Origin: Hyaloperonospora brassicae
Lineage: Eukaryota; Oomycota; Peronosporomycetes; Peronosporales; Peronosporaceae
Reading direction: 5' to 3'
NCBI GenBank assembly: GCA_947650285.1
Contig: CANTFL010001441.1
Span: 62,001 to 126,000, forward strand
DNA length: 64,000 nucleotides
Shown piece by piece: positions 20,180-32,079 of this stretch (positions within the stretch are counted from its first letter, which is position 1; each line of letters starts with the position of its first letter). The notes below the pieces were generated by a model. It made no database searches. It had not been told where the DNA came from and saw nothing but the letters and a program-made list of their open reading frames with translations. The position numbers and the translations under genes were made by a program.

Positions 20180-22968
20180 ATGGGCGCCGGCGACCGCCTC
20201 GTGATGCCGCGTTTCCTCCACGACACAGCCCGCAAACGCGCCCCCGACGCCGCTGCATCCGTATCCGCCACAGTACCGCCGTCGTCGTCGTCGTCGCCCA
20301 CCGCCTCGCGCGTGTGCACACCGCTAAGTACGACCGACGGCTCGGCGTCGGTCGTCGAGGAGCTCCAGCGACGCAAAGCCGCGTTCCTCGCGCACTTTAA
20401 AAGCCACAGCGCGCCGCCGTTCGCCAGTGCCGACGACGAGACGGCCGCTGCAGACGAGCGGACGTGTCAGTCGTTTGGCGCCGCGGCGGTGCTGCCGTCG
20501 GGATCGGCCGACTCGAAGTGTCACGTGTGCAATGCCCCGCTCCGTCTCTTGCGTGTTCGCGTGGGTTTTTTATTGCGTTGTTGGGGCATGTGCGATGGGT
20601 TGTTTTGGGTTTTAGACTAATCTGGACCGTGGCGGTCGGGTTTTTTGTTTGGGTGCGTGTGTGTTTGTATGTGTGTTTGGGTCTTTTGTGTGTCTTTTTG
20701 TGTGTGTAGCACCACTGCCGGAATTGTGGTCTCGCTGTATGTGGCGTCCATAGTAAAAACCAGGTCCCGCTGCCGCACTTGGGCATTATGAAGGAAGTCC
20801 GCGTCTGTGACTTGTGCACGAGGCACCTGGTGCAGCGACGCGCGGGTTACCGGAGTCCAAAGACCTCGCGGTCGAGACAGAACTCGAACCCGAACAGCAT
20901 TGAGCGCGAGAGCGATCCAGAGCTGGTGCCAGTGGTCACGGAGAAGACCTCAGCGCTCGTGACGCCGTCGACTCCTCCTAAAAGCGGTCTCCCGCCAATG
21001 GGTGGGACGTCTGGGCCGTGCGGGTTGCCCGAGGCTGCAAATCCAGGCAGCTTCAGCTTCAAGTCGCTGAGCGCAGGCGCGAACACGACTGGCAGCGCTA
21101 TGCCGGGTATCTTATTCAGCTGCTTGCTGGAGGAGCAGGACAATACGATGGACGAGATTTTGTACTTGGGCACGTTCACAATGGGCGGACGGTCTCTAGC
21201 AAGTCGCCGCATGAGTGCGAACGTAGCGCTGTGGAAATGGCGAGTGTTTATGCTGACGACGGCCGAGATGCTGTGTTTCAAAGCCACTGCGTCGATCACG
21301 GACGACGACATTGTCCATGTGTCGGCCATGGCGCTCGGTGAAGTGCGATCGTCGGTGCATTTGTCGGACATACTCCACATTGAAGTGAACGACCAGTTCC
21401 CGCGCATCCTCACGGTGATCCGCTCCGATGGCAGAGTGTTTCGCGTGCGCGCGCGCACTCCGGAACAGTGCACGGAGATTGCAATGACATTGCGCAAAGC
21501 GATGCAGTTGTTCCAGGACGCTCTGTACAAGCTGCAGCGTGGTCCGCAGCCTGAGGACAACTCGATCAGTTGCGTGACTGTCCAGCATGAGTCGTCACTA
21601 CCCGAGTCTGTAGTGGTGAGCAACCCGGCCGTTGACGAAGCCTTTCAGGTGGAGATGTATCCGTCAAGCATTCTTCGATTGTACGTAAATGGGCCTGCGG
21701 CAAACGGCACCGCGCTGTACTCGCGCGAGATGTTAAGTCGCGGGGCCAAAGGCAGCTTGCCTGTTGTGGTAGAAGCTGAGCCACTCGGCAATGGCGTACG
21801 CGACGATCACGTCCTTCATGTCGCGGTCAAGGCGAAGAAAGCTGTGAACAAACGGGAAGGGGAGAATGACCGGCGGTTCTGGGGACTCACTTGCTTTTTC
21901 GTGGCTGTCGCAGCAGTCATGAACTCGATGGACAAGGGTCCTTTTGAACTGTTGGCGTGGCTGTCGGCTCTTGTTTTGTTCCTCTCCCGCTTTCATGAGC
22001 GCATCAGTTTGCTGCTCACGACGAAGCGGCTCGTGCGCGCACAGCGATTGCGTGTGGAATGTGTCGAGATCACACTAGGAAAGAGCGGCGGGTCACCAGA
22101 CGACGGTGACGACGACGGCCAAGACGAAGAACTCGACGGGCGTTTCCTGGCAGGCTGTGAAGGCGATGTGGAGGAAGCAAAGGCGCGATACGCTGCGACA
22201 ATGAAGTGGCGGAAAGAAAACGACGTGGACACGATTTTGCTGCGTCCGTCGCCCGTCTTTGCGGACATGAAGGAGTGCTTCACACACTTTACACACAAGA
22301 AGGACCGACAGGGTCATCCCATCTCCTTTGAGTTTCTCGGCGGCCAACGGAAGGCGCTGCACGATTTCACGGGACGTGGTGTCTCGGAAGACGAAGCGAT
22401 CATGCACCACGTCCGCATGATGGAGTTTATGTGGAAAGTGCTAGACCCGCGGCCGTTCCCCGAAGGCAACATGCTCAAGGTTTATGACATCAAGGGCATT
22501 TCCATGGCGGACTTATCGACAGACGTGGTGAACTACACGAAAAAGTGGGGCGAAGTGGTAGCCACGTACAACCCGGAACGGGTCTACCAGGTCTTCCTCA
22601 TCAATCCTCCGTCTTGGTTCAACCTTATTTGGAAACTGGTGTCGCCACTCGTAAATCCGAAGACACGTGAGCGTATCCACGTGCTTCGCGGCCAGAAAGA
22701 CATAACGAAAGCGCTGCTGGAGTTTGTTGCGCCGGAGAATTTGCCAAAGGAGTACGGTGGTGAATGCCAGTGTGAAGGTGGGTGTTTCACGCACTCGCCC
22801 GAAGAAAACGATATTCGCGAGTGGACCGAGTTTGTTGATACCAACTATCGAGGAGACCCGTACGATCCAGTCCTTGTCGACGCTTACGAAAGACTGTGCG
22901 AGAAGTATCAGAAACAGTTGCCACCTCCATCGCCAAGCCCGGATGATCAATCCCCTGCCAGTGTCTGA
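20180..22968 (+). CDS. FYVE + PH + membrane hairpin + SEC14 (CRAL-TRIO) lipid-binding protein, 879 aa
   Basis: Two exons, 20180-20560 and 20710-22968, with a 149-bp GT-AG intron inside the FYVE finger; splicing joins LLRVR to HHCRNCG. FYVE spans about 114-170 (C114, C117, the RVRHHCRNCG core, CGVHS, CDLC), a zinc finger binding PI3P on endosomes. A PH domain spans about 274-392 (ILYLGTF at its start, WKWRVFML, the helix after VRARTPEQCTE). A hydrophobic hairpin of two segments lies near 517-555 (TCFFVAVAAVMNS, LLAWLSALVLFLS). SEC14 spans about 603-815 (RFLAGCEGDVEEAKARY, VYDIKGISMADL, VYQVFLINPPSWF, PKEYGG). SEC14 domains carry phosphatidylinositol or other lipids. A role in lipid transfer at PI3P-marked membranes is inferred. 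The start could instead be the in-frame ATG at 20204. Its 3' end faces the mismatch-repair gene 110 bp away. Confidence 0.88.
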
Positions 22969-23078
22969 TGGGGCAACGCGTTAGGGAAGTGGCAACGCTG
23001 ATCTACTTGTTTCGTCTCGAATTCAACACATGGCTGACACACACTCACTCGCAGACTCGATGCGGGCGGTGTGCATGG

Positions 23079-26000
23079 TCACGGCGATATGTCGTCAGGA
23101 TTGCAGTTGTTTTCACCGAGATGCGAGAGGTCAACCAAGTGGCGAAGTGTAGGACGGCTGCAGCAACACATCAGACAGAAGGTGTGGGTATTATTCTGTA
23201 CAAGTACATGTGATATTGGTAATAACGTACCCGTGCGGACAGTTCCATGGTTGGTCCAGGCCAGAGAGGTTACGAACGATCTACAAATGATACGGCGTGG
23301 CAAGCATGTCTCAGCACTCCTCTATTCCACGACAGTAGATTATTTGTATCGTCAAGACATACCTTTTGCATCTCCTCTCTGCGGAGAGCAGTGCCAATCA
23401 TGATGGAGCTTCTGCACGCTCGAGATGCGAACATTGCCATCACTTTGGGCAAACGGATCGTAGACGAGTTCAGCGGTGTGTCCATCAGCAGAGACGCCAG
23501 CTCTCGAACATCTGCAATACAAACGAATACACGTCGTCTCACTCAGCGAGCGCAAACAAAAGAACAGCACCAACAGTACCTTCAGTGCCGAATTGCGTGT
23601 GCTTTGTGAAAGGCATCGACAGCAGCTTCAATTTCTTTGTTGCTGGCGCGTTCTTGTCGACCAAAAACGTGAATCCGTTTTTTGCAAACACCTTCAGATG
23701 GTCCAAGATGACCAGCTCTTCTCCAGCTGTTAGCTCCAGCAGGAGTGGCCGGACAAGAGGTTGCTGGTGCATAACTGTAGTTTGCTGCAGCGTCTCGTAA
23801 TTATACTTCTCATCGCTCGCGTGCTGGTCAATGATGTACAGGTCGTTGTCCAGCTTGCTGATAATGAAACCAAGGTTAAACTGGCCGAGAACCTCCATGC
23901 GCTTGAAATCTTCCTTCTTCAGCACGCGCTGCAGAGCTGCGGTCGCGACCTCATTATTTGTTTCGAGAGCGTTCTCACTCACCGAAGTCGAGCATGCCTT
24001 CGGTATTTCAACGTGGCTAGTCTTTCTTCTTTGCCCGTAGTCCCTTTCTTCTTCAAAATACTGCTGCCGCTGTCTCATCATCTGGCGCAATGACCACGTA
24101 TGTTCCACCGGTGTCGAAGGGGTCAGCAACGATGAGTCTAATTTCCGCTTCTTCACGGGCTTTCGCGATCCGTGTACGGCGTGGTCTACAGATGGCGACG
24201 GATGTGTCCTGTTTGGTGGTCCTTCATCATTGCCGCCATTACGTGGACGCATACTTCCCGCGCTTTCAGCCCTGTCGACCTTTGGTCGGAAATCTCCAGC
24301 AACGGACTGTCCAGCCACTTCCGTTTCGTTTCGGCCGTTCTGATGTGATTTCTTCAATGACATGACTTCCGCTAGTACCCCTTCATCATGGATGTCGGTC
24401 TCAGAAGTAGATACGCGCTGGAGTTGCTCGGCTGGGTCATGCAGTGATACAGAAGTGGACTGTTTCGCGGAGGCTTCGGCCTTTGCAACAGGAGCGAACG
24501 TTGTGAACAAAGGCTGGACTGTAAACTTGCCCAGACTTGGCTCATAAAGTCGATTTAGACCCGACTTGAACGCGTCAACAATTTCTGCTTCCTAGAGTGG
24601 CATACAAAGATCAGATATGCAAAGTCACATCCGCGAGAAAGAAAAGGCTCGACACGTACGTGCTTTACAAACGCCTCTCGCTTGTCCGGGGTGACATTGA
24701 CGTCGTATTCGCCGAGCGGAAGGCGGAAGTCTAGCACACATGCGGGTTTGTGCTTCATTTCGTACTGTCGCCATACTTCATTCAGCGCTTTTGCCACCTA
24801 CCAGCACATGTACAACACGAGACTCAGCACCGATTGATACCCATCGCTCATCTGCCAAGCTTCACACCTTTGGCAAGTCAACCGGTCGCCCATTGATGAA
24901 AAAAAACTGTCGGTCATTGTCGCTGCGGCCCACGCCAGCACCGACTTTTGAGACATAGCCCACGACTTTCCGTTCCAGTCTGCTCAAAAAAGCATCCTGG
25001 TCCCCCCTACCAGCTTTTGCCACTTCACAGTCGTTTTTGATGCCATCATGTTTCTCCCTGTCCTTGCTGTGTTTTTCCAATACCCCAGAAGAAATCTGCA
25101 GCTCCAAGTCGACGTGTACGAGCGTCTTGAAAAACTTGGTGCCAAACACATTGGCAATGTTCTCCCCCATTGTCTGGTGTGCTTGTGTAGCCAGCACCAC
25201 GTGTCGAGCAGCATCCTTTTTCCCAGCAACGGTATTGAACACACTGATCTTGACGTCTTCGCAGCTCACAGCATACGCTTGCAGCACCTTCAGCAGCTTG
25301 GCATAGTGTTTCTTGCTATTCCGCTGGAATTCCTTGTGCCGAACCGCCAGTGGCTACAACAACACAACGATAACAACAGCAACATCAACAACAACAACAA
25401 CGACAACAACAATCAGTTATCAGCTTCCACCAACATCACCAATCACAGTGTACCCCTAATTAATCATATTCCACAGCACACCTTGAACAGCTCAGTCACT
25501 GTGACAGTTGTGCCCACGGGCCGCGCTCGCTTTGCCTCGTCGACCAGCGCTCCACTTGCATCGTACTTCAGCAGCGCGCCCACGGCCTCGTCCGCTGTCC
25601 TCGTGCACACAGTGACACTGGCCGCCAGCTCACAAATCGCGCTCAGCGCTTCGCCACTACACGTGCCGCGCAAAATAAAATACCACGCACAATAATTGCG
25701 TACATTACTTCCCATCCAATGCACCTCAACAAGGTTTTACACACACATCCACTGCCAAAGCACATCACATGCACCCTAAAATGAATCCAAGTCGACATTT
25801 ATAGCTAACTATCGATCTATATATTAAAATAAAGAATCGCCGCAAGTGCCCACCGAAAGCCAAAGGACGCGACGCGCAGAACGTCGTCAAAGTGGCGGAT
25901 TTTGCTGGTAAAGTGCTTGCGCGCTAAGGCCGCGTAGTTCTCGGGCCGGACACCTGCGCCATTGTCGCTCACCTCGAAGGCGTCTCGACCGAACTCCTGG

Positions 26001-26161
26001 AGCTTCACCTCGATGTGCGACGCGCCGGCGTCCAGCGCGTTCTCCACGAGCTCCTTGACGGCAGTCGCGAGGTCGACGATCGACTGACCGCTGCAGATGC
26101 GCTGCACGTCGCGTCGCTCGAGCGCGCACAAGGCCGAGGAAGCGGCTGCGGCTGTCGCCAT
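23079..26161 (-). CDS. PMS2: PMS2-type MutL homologue, DNA mismatch-repair endonuclease, 798 aa
   Basis: Eight exons on the minus strand: 26161-25854, 25656-25482, 25353-24868, 24797-24660, 24591-23580, 23511-23363, 23280-23231, 23157-23079. All introns are GT-AG, 68-197 bp. They sum to 799 codons with the stop and every junction keeps frame. The N-terminal GHKL ATPase has KELVENALDAGAS (E37 the likely base, N41 for Mg), DNGAG at 67-71 and FGFRGEAL. The transducer segment shows PLAVRHKEFQRN and INGRPVDL, then VNVTPDKREAF. A disordered linker holds a KKRKLD nuclear signal near 516-521. The C-terminal nuclease has DQHASDEKYNYE at 624-635, exactly DQHA(X)2E(X)4E, with ACR at 738 and CPHGRP at 770. 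It should pair with MLH1 as MutL-alpha and nick the new strand. Intron 3 is a GTT-rich microsatellite. No lesion seen. Confidence 0.93.
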
Positions 26162-28203
26162 TGCGTGCGGAAGCCAAGAGTGATGGTCGCTTCAACAATT
26201 AAATCTTTCGATATTTCGTCGCGGGCGGAGATTGTACGATTTGAGTGGTCCTGGGTTCCGGTCTGTAATTTATTATAGATTACGTCCCTCTGGAACTAAA
26301 TGCGAGTGCTTCTTTACGGAAGCGTTTAAGAGAGTGGTTTTGCCTGTGTAGTGTACTTGCGGATCTAGTTGTCGTACGTGCGTGAAAGGCCGATCGTCGT
26401 GGTATACACCGTTATAATCAGATGGTAGCTTGCGACATGCATTTTACGATGACCAGAGGAAGCGAAGCTGTTCCCCGATTGTTTTTTGCAGCGGGTGACC
26501 TCGTAGCATGAATGGATATGTATGGAATGTCAATATGCATATTGTCTTCGCGAATAACATCCAGGGAAATCACCCTTAACGATAATTTTCTTAATACGAG
26601 GTGACGCACTGCTCATTTGCTGGTGCAGGCGATGCACGATACCAGCACATACAACCACCGATCAATAGTAGACGGACGCATTGAGCGGTGAGCAACGTGT
26701 CCGTTTACATGTTTGTAGTAAAATTTGGTTGATGTGAGATTTCATCGCAAAACATGTTATATATGCCAATGCAAATGCCATATGTCTATTGAATCTGGTT
26801 TAAATTTAACTAACTGTTACCGTCTGGTTGAGTGAGCTATCTCTACTCTTCAGTATACGTGAAGTTGCTGTGCACGTATCTACACTCTCATCATTGTAGA
26901 TAGCTTATACTATCATCGGTATGAGCGTAGGGTACCGTTTCACCAGGTAGCACTTCGTGGCCCGTCTAACGGCCACGAACTCATCTACCATGGAAATGGT
27001 GGGTGATGATCGCTCACGTCACGCGTGAATGCTTCTCCCATCGAAGGGAACCTCAAAAAAAAGACGGTAAAGCGAGATAATTCGGTATCCGTCCATCAGT
27101 TACATGCTGTTTTGCCCTAAGGAAGAATAGACAACAAAACGCGATATCCAGATCTATGCGACTGGAGGTAGCTTACATATACTATGCGTCATTTCATCCA
27201 CCCTGACGATGATAAAGCGGCTGTCGATAGCACATGAGCCTATCCTATGTTAAAAACGAAAAACCTGCTCTCATGGTGGCAAAATATTGCAATTAGCAGC
27301 TCATGAAAGAAGCCAGGACACTGCGCTCATAACGTATTGTACTTTCCCACTGCTTCGCATCACCGGTTGTGTTGCCCGAATGTCTGTCAAGGAGGGACAA
27401 GGACATGGGTCCGACGTTGTTTCGAAGTCGCGGCAGCAAAATAGTCCGACGAAACGTTTGTGGTCAGTAGAAGCGGAATGACCGACTGATCTATCAGTGA
27501 AGTCAATACAGGTTGCAGAAATCTAACTATGCGCTGCTACCCCTGAGAAAACGGGATACCCCATTATCTTATCGATCGAAGTGAAAAGACATGCCCTTTG
27601 CGCTCTGGCTGACCTTTCGTCTTCGATCACTTTGTCCGTCACTATCAGCAGAGGCTTGAGCTCAACTTCGTTCAGCGCAAAGGCCCACAATGCAATAAAG
27701 GTGCGCCTTTGACAGGCTCATGCGCAATAGTAAAGAAAATGTACTGATATGCGCTACACGATGGAAGGCGCATTTTTTGTGATACTTTCATCATACTTGA
27801 CTCAAATCCAAATTACAATGATATTGCTTTTTCTAGGACGAATAGATACCAGAAGGTATATACCACGATTCATGCGGCAGCACTTCGCTATCAATATTAT
27901 AGCTCCTGGATCACCAGGTGGCTCTGTGATGATCGCTTCTTACGCAGTTTTGAGCTTGAGGAGAGTTACAATTGAGTGAGACTTTCCCGCATGAGAGCCG
28001 GTAGTTATCACGACTATGCAGTAACGCAGTGCGGCAGAAATCCACATATTGCTAAATCACAGGCAGCGACGAAAGTTTACGGCTCGAGTAGGCGAGTGTA
28101 GTATGAGTCGATGCTGCGTAAATGGTAGCACCCACAAAAATGAATACGTTGCTTATGAAGCGGTGGCTTCGTATGTTACAAGGCACGCTCTTGCTCAGAT
28201 AAT
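26162..28203. other. Spacer, AT-rich beyond about 26.3 kb
   Basis: No gene seen. The first 100-150 bp probably hold the PMS2 promoter and leader. Short frames on both strands show no motif. One small inverted repeat, TTCGTGGCC with GGCCACGAA (26954-26979), was the only structure noted. Confidence 0.55.
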
Positions 28204-28654
28204 TGTGCAAGGCCTTGCATTGATAACAATAAAAGGGTGCGTACGCCCGACGTCACGTACACGTGGCGTGAGGAAGCGCGACCAAGACAATACAGAACCC
28301 GAAAGCTCTGTCTTGAGGGAAAAGTAGAACTGTTATTTAATAACAGTTCTACTTTTGTTATATTTCTTATTAAGATATCTTTCGTCTTAATCTAACTAAA
28401 TAAACTACTGTCTCCTATGTGGGCTTCTGTCCACCACCCATTGCGCGCGTCCAACAGCGATTGGTGGTTAAATTAGTTGATGTACAGGGTACATCTACTA
28501 ATAAGTGGACCCCTCCACGGATATTATTGTTAGAGGTTATATTCCGACAACATCGCTTTTCTCGAGTGATGTTGATACATTATTACCAATATCGATATTA
28601 TTCAAAATTTGTACTTTCTTACCAACTTTTATGTAACGGGCTCACTCCGTTACA
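28204..28654 (+). repeat. Solo LTR, third LTR family, diverged copy
   Basis: It ends CTCACTCCGTTACA and shares long blocks with 50186-50631: CACGTACACGTGGCGTGAGG, GAAAGCTCT, AAGTAGAACT, CCTATGTGGG, CCATTGCGCGCG, GCGATTGGTG. The left end has decayed (TGTGCAAGGCCTTG where TGTAACGGGGCACGCC is expected). No clear target duplication remains. Confidence 0.7.
28321..28355. repeat. Perfect 17-bp inverted repeat inside the LTR
   Basis: AAAGTAGAACTGTTATT is followed after one base by its exact reverse complement. The other copies of this LTR have only the left arm (AAAAGTAGAACTTAATT), so the palindrome is private to this copy. Confidence 0.85.
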
Positions 28655-30941
28655 TCGTACTCCTATATCGACTTGTAACTGTAATGTAAGTCATATAAGG
28701 TGAGCAAACTACTACGGACAATAGCGCGCTGATATCATGAGACATAAAGTTCAACGAACTACTACACAGCAAGAGGGAACGGATAAATAAGTTGCACATC
28801 ATGAATAACAAGTCACCACGAAGCTATACCTACGGTGCATATGTTCCCAGCATTGCACGGTTATTCTTCCCACGTAAGTAACTGAGATACTGAACGTCTT
28901 GTCGGACAACAGATCAAGCTCTGCTTAGCATACTACTGATCTAAATGAGTCTGTAGATGTTGCGTTTGTAATAATTCGTTTGGTAATTCTGTATACTCAG
29001 AAAGTTTCGAGAACATGCGCACTAGTCGAGTTTAGCACGTCTACGTGCTCATCATATGGGACGAATGCTTATCGATAATTAGCCGGCAGTGGTATCGCCT
29101 GATTTTGAATCGATTAATAGTATGAAATCTCTTGACTCCTGAGTTCTAAATGAGAGCACTAACATGAACCAATTTTCAAATAAATGAAGACTGATGAAAA
29201 ATATAATTAAGTAGCGTTTGTACCTTATTATTAATACAAATCTTGTACCGGTATTGATCCGTGGCAAGTGCCACGGATCAATACAAAAACAAGAGGCCCG
29301 AAAAAATGTCGAAAGAAGTAGCGGCCACTGTCTCCTTTGCTACCGCATTAGCATATAAAATCTACTTGCCAGTCGATCAGCATGGTTCATGTGGGATTTA
29401 CAGTATACGTACTAACCATCAATACCATCTTTTGTGTACGTAAGATATTCAATCTTGCCCATTATCAATACCATCTTTTGTATACGTAAGGTCACAAGAC
29501 GATAGCAGATCGTGCGACCATTGCAAACAGGAAATGCACGGTACTGGAAGCTTAGCCTGTCACGAGCAAGGATATCTTCGTAGACGGGTTTTCAAGCACT
29601 AATATCCATTCGTCCCTATTTCTGATGTGTTTGTTGTTTAGATTATACTTCGTAATGTAATGATGCGATTAAAGTTTGAGAGCGCAAGTGGCAGCAAAAT
29701 ATTTGTTGGATGTGCCGCAAAGGCTTGCAATGCCTAATCCACCATCAACGGATGTGATACTCGTCTGATGAGACCGGTGCATCGATTCACATTGCATATG
29801 TTCAAGAGTATATTCGTCCATATCCGATACATCGAAAGTGTAAAAAATGTAATAATAGATGCATTCTACTTCCGAACGCTTCTTCCTCTTATAATGAAGC
29901 ATTTGTTTTGTGCCAGCCTTAAACAAGCATGTTTACGGTAAAAACATCGCACTTCTTGTGTGTTACTGTAAAAACTTACTTATGTTCTGGTTTAGAAAAG
30001 ATCGAGGCGATCTCGACGAATTAGAGCCAGACGATGTCAAGAAGCGCTGTATATTTCCTAAACCTCACGGCTCATGTGGAAAGACTCGTGCCACTAACTT
30101 CGCTTAGGTAAAACTTCACAATTTATGTTTGCGAAAAGATAACGTGAAGTGGTCATGGGGCCTCTGATGAAAGCGTACTGGTTCCATAAAAATCAGTAAC
30201 GCATAATGCAAAAATCGACAATGCAATCGACATTGTTTCTTCTTGCACACCTCAGATCATTCGAAATGAAATGTGTATACACTTGTCATGCAATCGGTCT
30301 TTTGCTGACAAAGAATGACCATAGCAAAGTGCTTCATTTATTTTCACTCGGGCCTGATATGATAACTGACGCGCAATGTCCGGTGCAACCCATGGAAATC
30401 ATTGCAAACGCGCTATCATACATCAGAATCTATGCTTCGTTATAAATCTATTATTGATTACCCGAAATATACGCCGTTGACGTCAAGCGCAAAAAGTCAA
30501 CGTAACTCACATGTCGTGGAGAGACGGATGCTGTTGCTTGGACCAGCCTAAATTTTTATCCGGCTACGCCACACAGCAGCCTTCACTTGTGACGATACAA
30601 AAGGTCATAGCGAATTCGCGTAAACTTTTATTGCAGACTTTTGAAAGGCCTATACTGAGCATTCCAGAAGCTGTATGCGCGTAAAAATGTGCGTTATTGA
30701 GAGAAGTTGCAGCGGGTAAAGATCATCCCTTCACATCATGCGAATCTGCAACCTCTGACGATTCCGATAGGGCTATAGTAGGTAATTGCCAATGTATTTT
30801 TTTTGCGTATCCCAAAGCTGCTCGCAAGATACACGTATAAGTAAGTTTGTTAATCGTTTAAGCAACATAGTATTGGATTGCTCATTCTAAGTAGACAACA
30901 TAAGCTCATGTGTTGGTGTCTCAGTCGACACAATTTTATAA
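28655..30941. other. AT-rich spacer
   Basis: No gene seen. It contains the perfect palindrome listed at 29251 and, just after it, a short direct repeat of the text ATCAATACCATCTTTTGT (about 29419 and 29465). Confidence 0.55.
29251..29284. repeat. Perfect 16-bp inverted repeat with 2-base spacer
   Basis: GTATTGATCCGTGGCA, then AG, then its exact reverse complement. There is no T-run at a terminator position and no gene ends nearby. It could form a cruciform or an RNA hairpin. Confidence 0.9.
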
Positions 30942-32079
30942 GAGAAAGAAAAAATGCCCCATTTAATCACTAAAACAAAAAATGCCCCTGATAATTAGAA
31001 AATAAAAATATGCCCCACGTCCTACTATACCAAATTTGAGGTGGTACACATAAAACCACAAGTCCTCAATCATTTTCGTAATTCCATTTCTAGGCCGTGA
31101 CCAACCTCCGCCCTGTTTAAAAAGCCGCGGAGAGGATTCCGACGCGGGCGTGCTGCTCTTGCAGCCACCAGTTGCAGGCGCAGACGCAAGATATGAGGAC
31201 GTAAACACAGTCAGTCGGTGCTAATGTAGTAGATGTTATTCTCATTGCTTTTTGTTGTTGTGGTTTCAGTTGCTATTGTTTCAGTTGCTGCTGCTGCGGT
31301 TGTGGGTGCTGCGGTTGCTGCTGTTGTTAATCTGTTCATGGTGCTACTGCTGTTACTGATGATGTTGTTGTAGGTGCTTCTCTTGCTTTTAAGTTTGTTG
31401 TACTTGTGGTATCGCAGTTCCGAGCTCACCGGATTTTATGCGTCGACGTGACCCGTCGCCGTTCCGCAGCGGGCGACGTCGAAGCTCGCCGAGTCCGTTC
31501 CGACGCCGATGGAGTTTGAGTCGCGGTCGAAGTCGAAGTCATCTGCGGCTGCTCCGGCTGCAACTCGGAGTCCAAGTTGCAGCCGGAGCAGCCTCAGATG
31601 ACGATGCAGTCGAGTGTATCAGCATGCAAAGGCACGAGGTGCAGTTGTTGTAGATGATGGGGTCACGTGCACGAAAGCCTGCAACACGCGCGTGCTGGTT
31701 CTCAATGACGGACACTGTACGTGTGCGTGTGTGCGTGTAGCTAGAAGGATGAGTGAGGTACTGCTTCTATCGAGCTGCGTTTAGAACTAGTAAAACGGTT
31801 TATTATAGCAATTGGACTAAAGCAACTTTCACTCTGAATTACCAGCACTTACTGTAAGGGGTAAGAGTAGATTGCATCGTGCTCATACGAACTGCCTTGA
31901 GAACCATCATAACCAGAACCAGAACTATTATCGATGTATTGCACTTGAGTTACTTAAGGTGTGGCTGCATCATGATTCTTGACAGAGAACAATTTGGGTA
32001 AAATAGGAAGTGGGTTTTTTTTCAACTATATAGGGCATTTTTTATTTTCGTGATTAAATATGGCATATTTTATTCTTCC
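30942..32079. mobile_element. Candidate non-autonomous TIR DNA transposon, about 1.1 kb
   Basis: The left end reads AAAAAATGCCCCATTTAATC, then AAAAAATGCCCC again. The right end, reverse-complemented, reads AAAATATGCCATATTTAATC and then AAAAAATGCCC. About 45 bp of inverted termini match at roughly 80%, each with two ATGCCC words in the same spacing. No transposase frame is present. The interior holds a GTT/GCT microsatellite (about 31250-31340), an Arg/Ser-rich plus-strand frame (31438-31653) and the strong hairpin at 31538-31602. I could not find a target duplication, so the exact ends and superfamily are open. Confidence 0.5.
31538..31602. repeat. 28-bp inverted repeat, 9-base loop, GC-rich
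   Basis: GTCATCTGCGGCTGCTCCGG begins the left arm, which continues CTGCAACT; the right arm matches it in 27 of 28 positions. The loop is CGGAGTCCA. It is much more GC-rich than the surrounding spacer and would fold into a very stable RNA stem in either direction. Confidence 0.9.

Noticed and set aside
20847..21623. Minus-strand frame of 258 codons within the FYVE-PH-SEC14 gene
   Set aside because: Shadow of the PH-coding strand, with no motif; the plus strand has the recognised domains.
26954..26979. Small inverted repeat TTCGTGGCC / GGCCACGAA
   Set aside because: Nine-base arms are short enough to arise by chance in a 64-kb window.
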